The notes beneath the pieces were generated by a model, which saw nothing but the letters and a program-made list of their open reading frames with translations, did not search any database and was not told the DNA's origin. Shown in pieces: positions 12,403 through 25,661 of a DNA stretch of 64,000 nucleotides (position 1 is its first letter; every line of letters begins with the position of its first letter). The DNA is from Pratylenchus scribneri (Eukaryota > Nematoda > Chromadorea > Rhabditida > Pratylenchidae). The stretch is from positions 4,209,501 through 4,273,500 of the forward strand of contig JAQSEB010000010.1 in NCBI GenBank assembly GCA_030063045.1, in the 5' to 3' direction. The position numbers and the translations under genes are program-made.

Positions 12403-12993
12403 CTAAAAATAATTTTTGATTTTTTGATTTGGATGGGGGTGGAATCATTGCCAATTAATTAGCCCATTAAAAAAGGAATGAATTCAATTGAAATAATCCT
12501 TCCTATATTTCATATTAGCCCAATGGGAATATTATTTTATTTAAATGTTCATTGGTGACTTATTTATTAGAGCTATAGGGGAAAGGGGGATGGACGGCAC
12601 AAATTGGGAAATATGAGGGAAAAAGGGGGGTGGATGCCGTTGGCAAAAAATGTCAATAAGCGGCGCCCTTTATGGATGGAACATGTTTTGTTTACCCAAT
12701 CCAATCCGAATGCATAAATCCTCATCCTATTTCCTGGGCTTCGTTATTTTTGCACCATTTGGTGGCCAAAATATTCCTCCGGTTTCCCAAATTCCTAGGC
12801 CAATAGAATTCATCCATTAAAATTGTAAAATTATGGCCATATTCGATGTTTTCAATCTCCATTAAACAATTAAACCCAATTGCACATCCACCATCCATCG
12901 ATTTACTTTATTTTAATCCCCAATTCGATCATTTTGGCGGAGGAATATGGCCATCCATGAATATTCATTCCCATTTACACAGTTTTAAAACTT

Positions 12994-13007
12994 CCCCCCC
13001 CCCCCCC
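12994..13007. repeat. Poly-C tract, 14 bases
   Basis: An uninterrupted run of 14 C (G on the minus strand), followed by a CT-rich stretch. It is in non-coding DNA and is a potential G-quadruplex on the minus strand. Confidence 0.95.
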
Positions 13008-14978
13008 TCTCTCCTCTCATCTCAAAATTCAATTCAAATTCCATTTATTTCCCTTCATTTTTGCCAAAAATTACCTCCCACTTCCATTATTTAATATTTC
13101 CTTTTCCCCAATCCACTTCAAACCGATCATTGTGGCTTTTTGTGGCGCTTTTATTATTGTCTCAAAATGCGGTTTGGTTGGCTTTTAGAGGGACTTGACT
13201 TCCAATGGGATGGAATCCATTTCCCCCTCTCAATTCAAGAAGAAGAAAGGGGAAATTCGCTTGCGCAAGCAAAAACAAAAAAAAATGGCCAAAAGAATAG
13301 AATGGAAGGAATAAGTGGATGAATGGATGGATGGATAGATGGTTTATTGGGCCCTAAAAAAGAAGGCCAATTCCTCCCCTCCTTTGAATGAATGCTCATT
13401 CCATCCATCGCCTCCCACCAAAATTGAATGTTGGTTTGGTTGGCTGCCAACGAATGAATGAATATATTGGGGGATATGGGGAGCAGGGAGAAGATGGATG
13501 GCCAAATCCAACCATTAATCCAGCCTCAAGACGCATTTATTGTATTTTGTTTTGTTCAATTCCGCCCAGACTAAATCAAGCCCAAAAAAGATACCAAAAT
13601 GAATTTATATTGGGAAATAATGATCAATTTAGAATTTTGTTAAATTAAATTTCTTTGTTATTTTGCATCCTCTGGCCCTGAATTTTGCTAAAAAATTATC
13701 TTTTATTTTCCTTTTATCAACAAATTCCCGAATATGAGAAATATTATGTGGCCTTATAGAATAGGCCATCAATATAAAGCTAATTCATTAAAATGAAGTC
13801 TAAATTTCAATTAAACACAATTTCCCCTCCATTCAATATTTTCCCAATGCCAACTCATTTTTAATAATTCATATTCATTCCCTCTTACATATTGGCCAAA
13901 TAATCAAATTTAAATTCCAACAAAATTTGTCCAGCTTTTGCCCATTAAAACCTCCTCTCCCCAATTTTATATTGGAATGGGCCACTTTTCTGAAAATGAG
14001 GGGCGAAAAGTTTTATGGCTTTAAATTAAATGAAAAATGGATGAATGAATAAAAATAAAGCTAACATTCATCCATTCATTCCCTCCATTCAATTCAAATA
14101 GACCAATTTTAGGCCAATTTCCGGTCAATCTAATTATTGAATACAAATCGAAAGGATCATTTTACCGCTAATTTGGGGGAAAGATTAATGCCAAATCCGA
14201 GGAGAGTATGGCCACCTCCTCACAATCAATCATTTCCTCATCCAGTGGCCTTAAATCAATGACAAATTATTCAAACGAATTGGCCTCATTTAATTATTTC
14301 CCCAGGCAAAATATTATTCCCTCCCCCATTCGAATATTTTCTTTCTTTTACGGATCAACACAAATATATAAAAATGTTAAAGGATTACTGTTTTATTTCA
14401 TTCGGCCAAATTTCGGATATCCATTTGGGAAGGGGTTAGGTCAAACTTCATTTATATTTGAGATTAATAAATTTCCCCCTCTTCCTTCCATTTCATCGGG
14501 TTTTTTGTTTGTTTTTTCAGCATTTTTTGCAGTGTCACAGGAAAAAGCATATTTAACCTTTGTTCCAAAATTATTGCGAATTGGATTGATGCATTCCATC
14601 CATCGGATGGACCAACCAAAAATTCAAAAACTGTAATTTTTCCATCAATGAATCATTTCCACCCACCCCCAACCTTCACTTCCTTTTCTCCTTATCAATT
14701 TTTTAATGGCCAATGTTCCTGTGGCCCACTTTTTTGGCTTAAATTATGCCCTCCTCCTTCCTTCAAAATACCGCAAAATTATTTCGGATACCTATCACTT
14801 TTTTCATTTTAATTTGCCTATTTTTATCCATTTTTGCTCAACTTTTCCCCATTTTTTGCTTTTTCTTTCGCTTTTCAACCCAATAATTTTATTCCTTTTA
14901 GCAGCTTTTTCCATTGCTTTTCAGCATTTCCCCTTGCTTTTTATTTGGCTGATCATTATCGCGCAAATCCCAAATGAA

Positions 14979-16500
14979 ATGAAAATGGATGAGAAAATGC
15001 CAATATTTTCCACAAATTCTCATCCACTTTTTTCCCCACAATTACTCAGAAGTTCCGCCGCCGCCTCCGTTGGAATGAGAAAGCACTCCGTTTCCGCACA
15101 ATTGACCCGGACTGCCCGTCGATTCTCCACGGTCATTGCCCCACAATTGACCAAACTTGAACCAATTCCCTGCCTTCAACGCCATCACCGGCTCCGAATT
15201 CGCATTGGGGACATCCAAAAATTGCAGGAGGCAATCAAGCAATATGTTTTGCACAATGGACGACTCTTCGATCCCGTGGAATTCGAAATAAGGGCCGAGG
15301 ATGATGGGGCCGGCGATCCACTCCTTTTGAGTGCACAATTCTATGCGGAAGAGGTGGACAATGATTTGTCAAGGGAAATTGGCTTTTTGGGAATTGTCCT
15401 AATTCTATTATATAAGGAAAGGATAATTGGATGGGAAATATTTATAAATTTGGCAAAGTATATGAATAATTAAAATGGATTTTGGAATTGTCCTTGAACC
15501 CAATTTATTTCCCCCTAACCACCATCACCCAGCAGATTGTGCTTTACGAAGGCAGCAAAAGGTTATTGAGCATTTCATTGACGGACCCATCTGAAGCAGA
15601 TTTGCTTAATCGGTTCAACACCAATCAAAGCGCGGGAGGAGGAGGGGCCTGGGGAAATGAGGGCCCAGTGTTGGCCAAAGTGCGCCATCCAATTTCAGGC
15701 AAGTCCGTCCCTTCATTTCAATAAGACCAAACAACAATTTATACGGTACATTTTGCCACTATTCTTCCATATTATAAGCCCTAAGGAAATATCATCCCTC
15801 TCCCTTCCCTCTCTTTGTCTATTTTGCTGATTTTAATGGGCCATTTTCATCCATTTCTTTCCTCCCAATTTTAGGCATAAAAATGTTTGAAGTGGTGCAA
15901 AGTCAAAGGCGGCCCGAAACTTGGCAAATTACGGGGGCAATGGACGAATTGAGTAAATGTGAAATAAAATCGCATTCAAATATTTGGCGAAAAATGTTAT
16001 CCGCGTGCGGTTTTGTGTTCGCATCCGAATGGTGGAGTGTTCAAAGCGACGGATTCCGCGTGGCCCAGGCAAGAGAGGGGACAAATATTACTCCATTATT
16101 GGGATGGAATACCAAAATGATTTAATTGGTGCCAAAACAATGATTGGCATAAATTGGGGGAAATGACCTTCTATTTATTATTTTTGCAGATTTGCCCGCA
16201 AAAGGCGGTTTGCGAGGAGAATTCATTGCGTTTGGAATGGAATGAACAGGTCAAAAATGGGTGGGGCAGAGGGGTAAAATAATGTTTTTGTTCCCATTCA
16301 AAAAGAGAATCAATCAATTGTTAACCAATTATTTTTCCCATATTAAAATTTAGGCCGGCAATGAACTTCGCCTTCTCTCCCTTTGTTTTGGCCTTGTCCA
16401 AACCGTTCGAGAGGCATTCCCCTCTCTAATGCACATTGTCAAGGAGGCCCGTCAACGTAAAATGCAAATTCATCGGCCTAGTTTGGCCGGCTCCCCTTAA
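14979..16500 (+). CDS. Unrecognised multi-exon protein
   Basis: I do not recognise this gene, but its splicing is coherent. An exon from about 14979 reads into RRFSTVIAPQLTKLEP and a charged core (GDIQKLQEAIKQYV, LFDPVEFEIRAEDD), ending at GAG/GTGGAC near 15354. Later exons are 15531-15699 (QIVLYEGSKRLLSISL), about 15877-16068 (MFEVVQSQRRPETWQIT, SACGFVFASEWWSVQSDGFR), 16190-16249 (CPQKAVCEENSLRLEWNEQ) and 16353-16500 (NELRLLSLCFGLVQTVREAF), then TAA. The repeated strand-and-loop pattern with several aromatic residues suggests a beta-rich fold ending in a helix. A tubby or scramblase-like fold was considered but cannot be shown. The start is uncertain: the T-rich DNA before 14979 is open but gives an implausible hydrophobic stretch, so an upstream intron is possible. 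Confidence 0.6.
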
Positions 16501-18623
16501 CTGATTCATTCACTGAATATTCTCCCCTTCCCCTGTAATTTTTCCTGTAATTTTCCTATTTTTGCCTTCAATTCCGGGCCAATATTACTTTCGGCGACTT
16601 CCCCCTAATCTGCTCTGCGCAACTCCCCCAAATTTGATGTCTTTTTTTATTGCATCGATGCACATTATTCCTAATCATTTTCATTTATTTGGCTAACAAT
16701 TCCTCTGTCCCTTTATTAATTCATATCAATTTTAAATTTCCCAATTAAAACATTCATTATTTTAATTCTTTTGAATAAATTTTTACTTCGCAAATTATCA
16801 TTTTGGCCATCAAATTCCATCATTTTAAATTAGTAACCAAATGTTTTTTTTCCACCTTTTTTTTCCAAATGGATTTGCGTAATCCATCCGCCTCCTCCTT
16901 TGTTCCATCGCCGCCCATTTGTTGATGGTTGCCCAAATATTTGAACATTTCACTCTTTTTTTTTGAAGGCAAATTTGATGTAGCCTTAGGCAAAAATGGA
17001 GTATTTTCAATGTTTGAATGGAATTATTCCAGAGAATATTCAGATTTTTAATGATTTTGTGAAGCAATTTTCAGCTTTTTTGTTCTTTCTTTTATAAATC
17101 AGCATGCCCCATGCTCAACCCACACTCTGTTGGATGGCGGCGGTGGCCCGGAAAATTATTATTGGCTGGGAATAATTTTGCTGCAACAATTTGGGAAAGA
17201 AAATTGTGGGCAAAATGTTTTTGTTGGTGAAAAAATTGAGGAAGTAAAGAAAGGATGAAGGAAGGCCATTGGCCATTTACATGGAGGAATATTGGCCAAA
17301 TGGGGCAAAAGCACCAGACGGGAGATGGATGGATGGGAGGGGTAAAAAGGGAAAATATGTTTTCAATTATTTTTGGGAAAGGGAAAATTGCGTTGAATTG
17401 ACTGCCCACGGAAGGAGACATTCAAGGATTTTTGGCATTTCTTTGTTAGAATGGTGACCAAATTTTGAATGCATTTTCGTTGAAGACGATGAATTCATTG
17501 TGAATTCTGTAATGATGTGGCCTTAGGGCAAAATTCCTCAATTCATTTGGAGAATATGATAAATTCCAATTTCAATGAATTTCTTTGAGGAATTTAAATA
17601 AAAATAATGAAGATTCAATGAAGGAATTCCATTTTTAGCTGAGTGATTGACATTTATGTGAATTTTAATTGGTTGAAGCAACATTCTTTCCAATTATTCT
17701 CATTGAATATAGTTTTTCTGGGATACAAATCAAATCTTGTCCAAAAGTTGTTCTGCATTCTTCTTACTTTTATTGACTTTTAAATTCATTTTTTGGTGGC
17801 AAATGGATGGAGAGGCAAACCAACTTCCTCACTCATTCCACCCAAACCGATGCCACCTTCAACTTCAACCACCCTCACTTTTCATTTTCCCAGCCGATTT
17901 TGCTTCCTTTTTCGGCATTTGGCCAATGGTCGCCCCTTAGGAGAAGGGAAAGGGAAAGCTGGTTTGCAATTGCATCGGATGTTTTGAATAGGAATGGGCA
18001 TACAATTAAATTCATCTTTTAGAAATTGCTGTTTCGCATCATTGGAGAGGAGAACTAGGACTAGAATACGAACAAGAAACGCAGTTGATTTGTGTTAAAT
18101 AAAAATGAATTAAACAAAAAGAAAAAGGGACATTTAGCTTTAAATCTTTAAAGGTGAAGACTTCTTTCCCTCAAATCATCATCTAATAAGTATTCTAATA
18201 CATAATTATTTTATTTGATTTTTGAATCTTAATCCACATAAAAAATATATTCGTTCCTTTTTAATAAGATATTAAAGAGATTATTTATTTAATTTAATTA
18301 TTGTTTACAAGCTTCGTAGCTGTGAAAGATTGAAATGCGCTCCTCAATGGATGGGAATTTGGGGTTTGTATGAATACTGTACTTTATATTTTTAAAATAT
18401 AATAATTTGCATTTTGTTATTTTTGGATAAATAGTCGAAAATTTTCGTTTCTTTTCTTGCCTCTCAAATTCAACAGTGTCTCTTTTTTATAGATTAATAA
18501 GATGGAAAATATTGGGATTGGATTCGGATTCTGGGGAACCCGAAAGAAATTATAAACTTTTTTCCAATATAATGTACAAACACATTTTAAAAAAAAATAA
18601 GCATTTTAGATATTTTCAACAAA
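16501..18623. other. Intergenic region, no gene supported
   Basis: About 2.1 kb between the orphan gene and DIS3L2. Short ORFs are low complexity. One minus-strand island at about 17095-17185 follows a TTGCAG acceptor and would end FPGHRRHPTECGLSMGHADL before a stop; it may be a small terminal exon but has no family match. The right-hand few hundred bases are AT-rich and probably hold the DIS3L2 promoter. Confidence 0.45.
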
Positions 18624-21600
18624 ATGAAAGTAGAAAAAAGCGAAACTTCACGAAAAGCATTAGCAACGAAAGCATTCACGTTCACAACCCCGGAACAACA
18701 GTTGGAAAAAAGCCCAAACGACAATGGAATTACTGCGAATGAAAAAAACTTTAAATTCGAACCATATTTGGATGAGCAAGAAGTGAAGGATGGACTTGAA
18801 AAAGGAATTTTGATTAAGGTTAACAATTTTTAAAGCATCTTAATAAATATTTCAAAAATTTAGGGTGTACTAAGAGTGAATCAACGCAAATATGAGCAAT
18901 GCTTTATTGACAATCCGGATGGCGCTGAACAAAGTGATTTACTTATTTTGGGCACAAAGGACAGGAACCGCGCTTTCCACGGCGATTTGGTTGTGGTCCG
19001 GCTGAAACCAAAAACTTCGTGGTTCATTCCTGAAACTATTGTTCGCAATTACAAATTGAAGTATGTCCTTTTTGCGATTATTAATTAAAAGAATTAAAAA
19101 TTTTTTCTTAGGAAATGTTCGATGCAAAAAACTCCAAAGAAAATAGGCAGCAAAATGAACGAATACGAATTGGTCAATCATCTTCGAGTGGATGAAATCG
19201 AGGATTGGACAAAAGTGCCGGAAGAACATTTCAAAAAGACCAGTCAAATTGTGGCCATTTTGGAGAAAAGTGCCAGTCGCCGAATTGTTGGTCAAATTAA
19301 GCCAATGCCGAACAATGTCAATTTTTTCATTTTTGCCCCGACCGATTCGCGCATTCCTCGTTTGTTGATTCCCAGCAAGAAAGCACCAACAGGATTTTAT
19401 GGTTTTTTAATTAATATAATTACAATTAATTTTCATGAAAAATTGCAGAAAGACCGCAGGATTATGAAAACTACATTTATTTGGTTTGCAATTAATTTTA
19501 ATTAATTTGAATAATAAAATGAATTAAGGGTGAACTTGATGAATGGCCAATTCACTCGCAAATGCCACACGGGAAATTGATGGACAAATTGGGTTTGGCT
19601 GGAGAGGTGGAACCGGAGCATGCGGTAATTGAAAAAAATAAAAATAAAAAATAATTTATAGGCTTTAATGCGTGTGAATGCAATCGACGAACGAGATTAT
19701 GAGTCATTTCCTGAAGTGCTTGAAGGTCTACCAATTCCAAAACCCCCAGTTGTATGGACAATTCCCCCGGTAATAAAAAATGAAGAACAAGGAAATAATG
19801 AATTAATTTTTTAGGAAGAATTCAAATATCGACGTGATTTTCGCAATGAGAATGTCATCACAATCGATCCAAGCACGGCCCGGGATTTGGACGATGCTTT
19901 GCATATAAAAAGGACAATTTGGAATGGACCCGGAGGGAAAAGCCAAGAATGCTGGGAAGTTGGAGTGCACATTGCGGATGTGGCATTTTTCCTGAAAAAA
20001 GGCATCACATTGGATGAATGGGCATTCAAAAGAGGAACATCAATTTATTTGGTCCACAAGGTTGGTTGGAATTTATTGTTCAAATTTGAATTTTTATTTT
20101 TGCAAATATATTTCAGGTTATTCCAATGTTGCCGCGAATTCTTTGTGAAGAATTATGTTCATTGAATCCGGGCGTTGATCGGCTCACATTTTCGGTTGTT
20201 TGGCTGATGGATGACGAGGCGAAAATTTTGGATGTTTGGTTTGGCCGTTCAATAATCCAATCATGCGTAAAACTTTCATATGAACATGCACAGGTGAATA
20301 TTAAATATTTTTGCAATAATTTATTATTATTTAGGATATTATCGACAATCCAACAAAACAATTTGCCATTCTCGAAATGCCGCCAATCCATTCCGGACGA
20401 AAAATTCGAGACGTGAAAACAACGGTGAAGAATTTGAATCAAATTGCAAAAAAACTCAAAGCCAAACGTTTTCGGGAAGGGGCGCTGAAATTGGATTTGC
20501 CAAAACTTCGATTTGACCTTGAGAAGAATGACAGTGGAATTTGGCAACCGCGGGGAATTCGATTGGATCAGGCAAATTAATTTTAATTTTTTGAATCAAT
20601 TAAAAGAAGGAAATTTTCAGCGAAAGGATGCAAACTTTTTGGTCGAAGAATTCATGCTTTTGGCAAATATGGAGGTTGCCCGTCGATTGCACAATTATTT
20701 CAAGGGAAAAGCACTTTTGCGCCGACACCCACCGCCCAAAAAGAAGGAATTGAATTTATTGGTAAATTAAATAAAATTAGATAATTTAAATGAATTAATT
20801 AATTATTTTGGGTTGAACGTTGCACAAAACTTGGCATTCAATTGAATTCGCTGACTTCCAAAACATTGGCCGATTCAATTCGAAATTATGAACACAAAGA
20901 GGAATATATTTACACAGTTTTGCCTGCTTTGAACCAAATGTTGATGAAATGTATGCATTTGGCCCAATATTTTTGCACCGGAACAGTGGAAAGCCCCGAC
21001 GAATTTCATCATTATGCACTCAGTGTTGGATTGTAAGTATTTTAAATTAACACATTTTGAATACATTTTGAAATAAAATATATTTTTATTGATTTAATTC
21101 CAATTTTAGTTACACTCATTTCACTTCACCAATTCGTCGTTATCCGGATGTAATCGTGCATCGATTGTTGGCCGCCAGTCTCGATTATTGCGATGATCCC
21201 GGCTATTCCATCCAACAATTGGATCAAATTGCAGTCAAAGCGAATCAAACAAAGGCCACCGCCAAATTATGCAGTGAAACAAGCGCAGATATATTCTTTG
21301 GTGCTCTCATTCGGGTATAAATATTTTAAATAAAATTAACAATAATTTTAATTTTTTATAGGAATCAGGAAATTTCGAGGCACTTGGCGTTGTGATGGCC
21401 ATTTTTGATCAATCTTTTGATTTTCTTTTATTGAAATATGGAATAGTAAAACGCGTCTATTTGAAGGTAAATAATCAAATTAATTAATAAATCATTTAAA
21501 ATTAATTTAGAAGCAAAAATGGCTGGACCAAATTTATTTTGGCAAATTGGAGGCGGATGGCCCAATTTCATTGGTTTTGCGCATCAAAGAGGAGAATGAT

Positions 21601-21971
21601 GAATCGACGACGAAGGAATCAATGCCACAAACAAATGGAAAAATTGATGAGGAAAAGATGGTGGACATTGAAGTGGATGATGAAAATAATGTGGAAATCA
21701 ATGAGATGGAAGTGCCAAATTGGGTGCGCGAAAGTCGACCGGAGCAGCGCCAAACACTGAACATAATGAGTGTGGCCAATTTCCGGTTGGTGCCGATGAA
21801 GAATTCCGTCAAATATGAGGTAAAAGTGGTGGACATTGGTTTTTATTTATTATCTCACAATTTCAGGCATATTTGATCCCAACCCCCGATTCAAAGCCCA
21901 TGAGTTGGATTGACGCCAAAAAATATATGGAGAATTTGCCAAAAAATCCTGACAATATTGATGCAAATTAA
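18624..21971 (+). CDS. DIS3L2: DIS3L2-type 3'-5' exoribonuclease
   Basis: This is a cytoplasmic RNase II/RNB-family enzyme that degrades RNAs, preferentially those with oligo-U tails, without the exosome. It starts at ATG 18624 and has no PIN domain, which fits DIS3L2 and not DIS3. Early exons give the cold-shock regions ([19 protein letters not shown], then [13 protein letters not shown]). The RNB core at 19815-20060 carries [15 protein letters not shown], with the catalytic aspartates, and [15 protein letters not shown]. It continues through [35 protein letters not shown] and LLRRHPPP segments, and [20 protein letters not shown] at about 21112-21165. A C-terminal S1-like region follows (21360-21971), including an acidic insert. 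Introns are 35-60 nt and most keep the frame cleanly. The neighbouring REXO4 gene converges on it with 172 bp between the stops. Confidence 0.93.
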
Positions 21972-22143
21972 GAGGCCAGAAATAAATTTGTGATATATTT
22001 ATTTTGTTGATCTCTTCCCTTTTTTTTGTTGATTGACCCCATCATCAATTGTTTGTTGTGCCTTTTTCCCACAATTATTTATGATTTTAATTTTTTATTA
22101 AATAAACAAAATGAAAACAACAAATAAATTTGTGTGTCATTTT

Positions 22144-23180
22144 TTACTTCTTTCTTTTGATCCTTCGCTTTTTCTTTCCTCCCTTTTCCCATTTGTTTCT
22201 GTGTTGTAAATAAATTCGTAATGCAATTTTTGCATCCATCGTCGAGTCATGTTCGCCTTGTTGAATTTGGACACCGAGCAAGTGGTGGGCAAGGGTTTTG
22301 AGCGACGGTGTCCTTTTTGGGTCTTCAAGTGCCTCCCGCAATGGTTTATATTTGGCCGTGTCGCGAACCAGCTTTGGTGGATGTGTTATGCCGAGAACCT
22401 TTACAAAATGAGATGGGTTAAAAATAAAATGAAGACAACAAAACCTTGAAGTCATTATGCAGTGCATGACCAACAACAATATTATCGGAAAGGATTTTGC
22501 GAACTTCACTTTGAACTTGGGTGAATGGAATACCTGAAAATCGATTGAAAATCACTCGCTTATAGAGAAATTCCAAACCCCTTAGCAGATGTCCGGGCCT
22601 AATTCCGCTCACTTCTGTGCGATAATCAACAACTTGTTCGGTCTGAAAATGAATATTTTTGGTCGATTAATGATTTTGAATTTATTCTACCGGTTGTACA
22701 TATTTGTCGTAAATTGGTGCGCCTTCAATGTTAACGACGGAAACTGCATATTATTAAATTTTAATTATATTTGTTGATCAAAAAAAAACCTCTTGCCAGC
22801 ATGTCTTCCATTCCATCAATTCCAGTCCCAACATATTCACAATCAAGGCCAAGGATTTTCGTTGTTTCATTCTGAAGCTGAGTCCTGAATTTATAAAAAA
22901 ATTAAAAGTTCAATTGATCAGAGGACAATCCTAACTTAATATATTGGTGGTTGGTCAAGTAAAATAATGGATAAAATTAGATCGAAAAAGCAAACCTTTC
23001 CATTTCTGATGAGATTGTAATTGTTGATGCCTTAATCTCGGCGCGTGCTTTTTTCCATTTGTTTTCGGTCGAGATGATTTTTCGCTTTCTTGAATTCAAT
23101 TTTCCAGCTGCTGCGGAGGTTGTCGTCTCTTTTTTTATTGTTTTCAATTCTTTACGAAGTTCAGACCAATTTGTCGACAT
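22144..23180 (-). CDS. REXO4: REXO4-type DEDDh 3'-5' exonuclease
   Basis: This is a nuclear or nucleolar exonuclease of the REXO4/XPMC2/Rex4 family, linked to rRNA processing. The first exon (23180 to about 22997) encodes a lysine-rich N-terminus. The exon near 22885-22790 holds Exo I (LGLDCEYVGTG, acidic pair D and E). The exon near 22745-22690 has SVVNIEGAPIYDKYV. The exon at about 22643-22532 reads VDYRTEVSGIRPGHL. Exo II is GHALHNDFKVL at about 22480, and Exo III is HDSTMDAKIALRIYL near 22240. All five catalytic positions of the DEDDh class appear present. The C-terminus is a basic tail, KKRRIKRKK. The start is the first ATG after a non-coding AT-rich gap of about 500 bp shared with the divergent SLC10 gene. 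Confidence 0.9.
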
Positions 23181-23678
23181 CTCTTAAATTTTATTAAAAT
23201 CATTGAAGTATAAAATTGAATTGTCTTTCCCTATATATATAGCAAAACTCTCTAGTCACCACTATTAATATTTGAGTAATTCTTTTCTTTGTTCCACATT
23301 TTTTAAATTAATTATGTACTTATTATTGAACAGCGATCACATATTTTTAGATAATTATGATCGTTCGAAACAAAACTTTTTCGATGACGAATTTAATTAA
23401 CATTAACAATACCATAAAGAATTCTTGTTTTATTAGTCTCAAATTTTCAAAAACTTTTGTTTGTTGGCCTGGTAACGGCCATTTTGCGTGTGAAAATCAC
23501 TAAAACTTTTCTTGACATTCCAATATAAATAAAATAATTTAGAATATTTTCTCTTCATTTTCCGTCTCCAAAATATTCCCACAATTCCCTTAAATTATAA
23601 AAGCCATTCGTCCGTCGCCCACTTTTAATTTATATATTTGCCATGTTTTACCAGCTAATTTTTTTCAGATAACTTTTA

Positions 23679-25267
23679 ATGGATAATTTCACCTTTAATG
23701 AAACTTCAATAATTTTTCCAAATAATCGTGATACACTTGACAGAATTTTCATCACCTTTTTAATATGCCTAATTTCAATTGCCAATGTTTTAATGGGCTG
23801 TGAGGTAAAAACAGAGAATTTAACAAAAAAAATATCAATTTTTAGCTTGACCTTAATGCAGTTTTATCGACAATTAAAAGACCAATCGCACCTGCCATTG
23901 GATTTTTCACCCAATTTGCCATTATGCCTTTGGTTAATTTTAATTATTTTAAAAATATTATTTTTCCTTTAAGCTCGCATATTCAATATCTTTGCTCATT
24001 TTGTCCAGTGAAGGAAAGCATTTGTTGGCTTTAGGCCTATTCGTGACCGGATGTTCGCCTGGAGGCGGTGCCAGCAATTATTGGACGGTTCATTTTCCAA
24101 TTAAGAATTTAATTATCCAAATTACATTTTTTCTCTAAAGATTCTTCTCGATGGGAATACCAATTTGTCCATTACGATGACTTTCCTCAGCATGATTGGC
24201 GCTCTTGGTCTGTTTCCTTATTCATAAATATTAAATTGCTTTTTTTTTTCAGTGATGATGCCTTTTTGGATGCATTTGCTTGGCCAAAAATTGATTCGGG
24301 CTGTTGACCATTCCGCCATCGTTCATATTCCATATGCCAAAATTGTGGCTTCCCTTTTCACTCTCATTGTTCCACTTCTCATTGGATTGGCCATCGCCAA
24401 AAAGAAGCCGAATTGGGCAATCAAAGCACGAAAAGTAAAAAGTTTAATTTCAAATAATTACTTCCTTATCAATAATAGGTGATGCGACCATTCATTATTT
24501 CCGTTTTGGTTGTGGTCATTGTTTTCGGAGTGGCAATCAATTTTTGGCTATTCAAATTGATCACATGGCCAATTTTACTTGCGTAAGCTCATTAAATTAA
24601 ATTATTAAATTTATAAACAATTTTTCAGTGGACTTCTTCTTCCTTGGTGCGGTTTCATGTTTGGCTGCTTCATTTCCATTTTATTGGCACAAAATCCGCA
24701 AGATGTCACCGCAATTGTAATTTAATATTAAAATTATTTTAATAAACTCATTTTCCAGGCCATCGAAACGGGTGTCCAAAATACGGGAATTGCGATTATG
24801 ATGCTCAAAGTTTGTTGTTTTTGATTGGAATTCAAATTAATTAATATTTCCTCTGCAGCTTTCTTTCCAAAGCCCCGAATCGGACATTGCCAGTCTATTG
24901 CCAATTGTCGTTGCTTGTTTCACCCCCGGACCACTCCTTCTTGGCTATGCAATTCATTCGACGATGAAACGTTTTCGGATGCGCAGAAGAGGGGGCGGAC
25001 AATCAACGGCACAAACAACAAATATTGGTTGGTTGGTCTATTTTATTATGCATTCTCAATTATAAATATTTTATCAATAATTATTTAAATTCAGTGCCAT
25101 TCGGCGGTTGGACAATTCAACAGCAACAGCTGTTGATGGCTGATAATTTATCCTCAATTTTGCCATTGAGAAATGTAGCACAAAATGAATTGGAATTGTC
25201 ATCGCCTCCGCCCGATTACGAAGAACAAAACCAAGAAAAGGAAGAAGCACATCAACATCGTCAATGA
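23679..25267 (+). CDS. SLC10-family (bile acid:sodium symporter-like) transporter
   Basis: This is a multi-pass membrane carrier of the SLC10/BASS family, which co-transports sodium with bile acids or other organic anions. It starts at ATG 23679. Exons at 23679-23803, 23846-23931 and 23972-24089 give VLMGCELDLNAVLSTIKRP, IAPAIGFFTQFAIMPL, and the family signature VTGCSPGGGASNYWT. Later exons give LLDGNTNLSITMTFLSMIGA, four or more helices (for example HIPYAKIVASLFTLIVPLLI), and the second signature AIETGVQNTGIAIMML near 24760-24810, where the sodium-site ETGxQN is intact. The C-terminus is cytoplasmic and charged with a PPPDYEEQ motif, which could bind WW domains. The substrate cannot be deduced; nematodes have several SLC10 paralogues. 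Confidence 0.88.
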
Positions 25268-25661
25268 GGAATGGATTGAGAAATGAATAGGACGACAGGG
25301 AAACAACCTAAATAGATGGATAGATTCCCCTCAATTTTTTTTGTAATCTCATCTCAATTCATGTTTTTATTTTATACATTTATTATATTGTGATTTGTGA
25401 ATTAAATTGTTAGAATTTTACATGCAGTATTAGTATTAAATTTATCCCCCAGTACAATAAATTGGCTTAACTAACATGATATAAATAAAGAATTATTTTT
25501 TCTTTATTAATAAAAGCATTCAATGGTCAAATGGCGTAACAATCAACAAATAAATAAATGAGGATAAATAATAATTGCAATAAAATAATTCACATCAGCA
25601 GATATCCATCACGTTTTGATTATAGTCAATTATCCTCAATCACTTCAGCGATAATATTTTC
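25268..25661. other. Convergent 3' UTR space between SLC10 and SNAPC4
   Basis: About 390 bases of AT-rich DNA between two stop codons. Several AATAAA-like signals occur on both strands (for example near 25455 and 25483), consistent with two facing 3' ends. No gene seen. Confidence 0.6.

Larger units (their letters stand above)
10062..14978. other. Gene-poor, simple-repeat-rich region
   Basis: Nearly 5 kb holds no gene I can support. It is rich in short motifs such as GGAATGAATGG, GGCCAATT and ATCCATCC, with polypurine and polypyrimidine runs. ORFs of 60-140 codons exist on both strands but are hydrophobic or low-complexity translations of T-rich DNA. It could contain 5' exons and regulatory DNA of the RASGEF1 gene (leftward) and of the orphan gene (rightward). 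Noted inside: an NRF-1-like palindrome (10797), two CCCCC/GGGGG hairpins (10928 and 11057), a 14-base C tract (12994), and one exon-like island. Confidence 0.55.

Noticed and set aside
14208..14636. 142-codon ORF as the first exon of the orphan gene
   Set aside because: The Ser/Phe-rich translation has no link in frame or by a good donor to the supported exons that begin near 14979.
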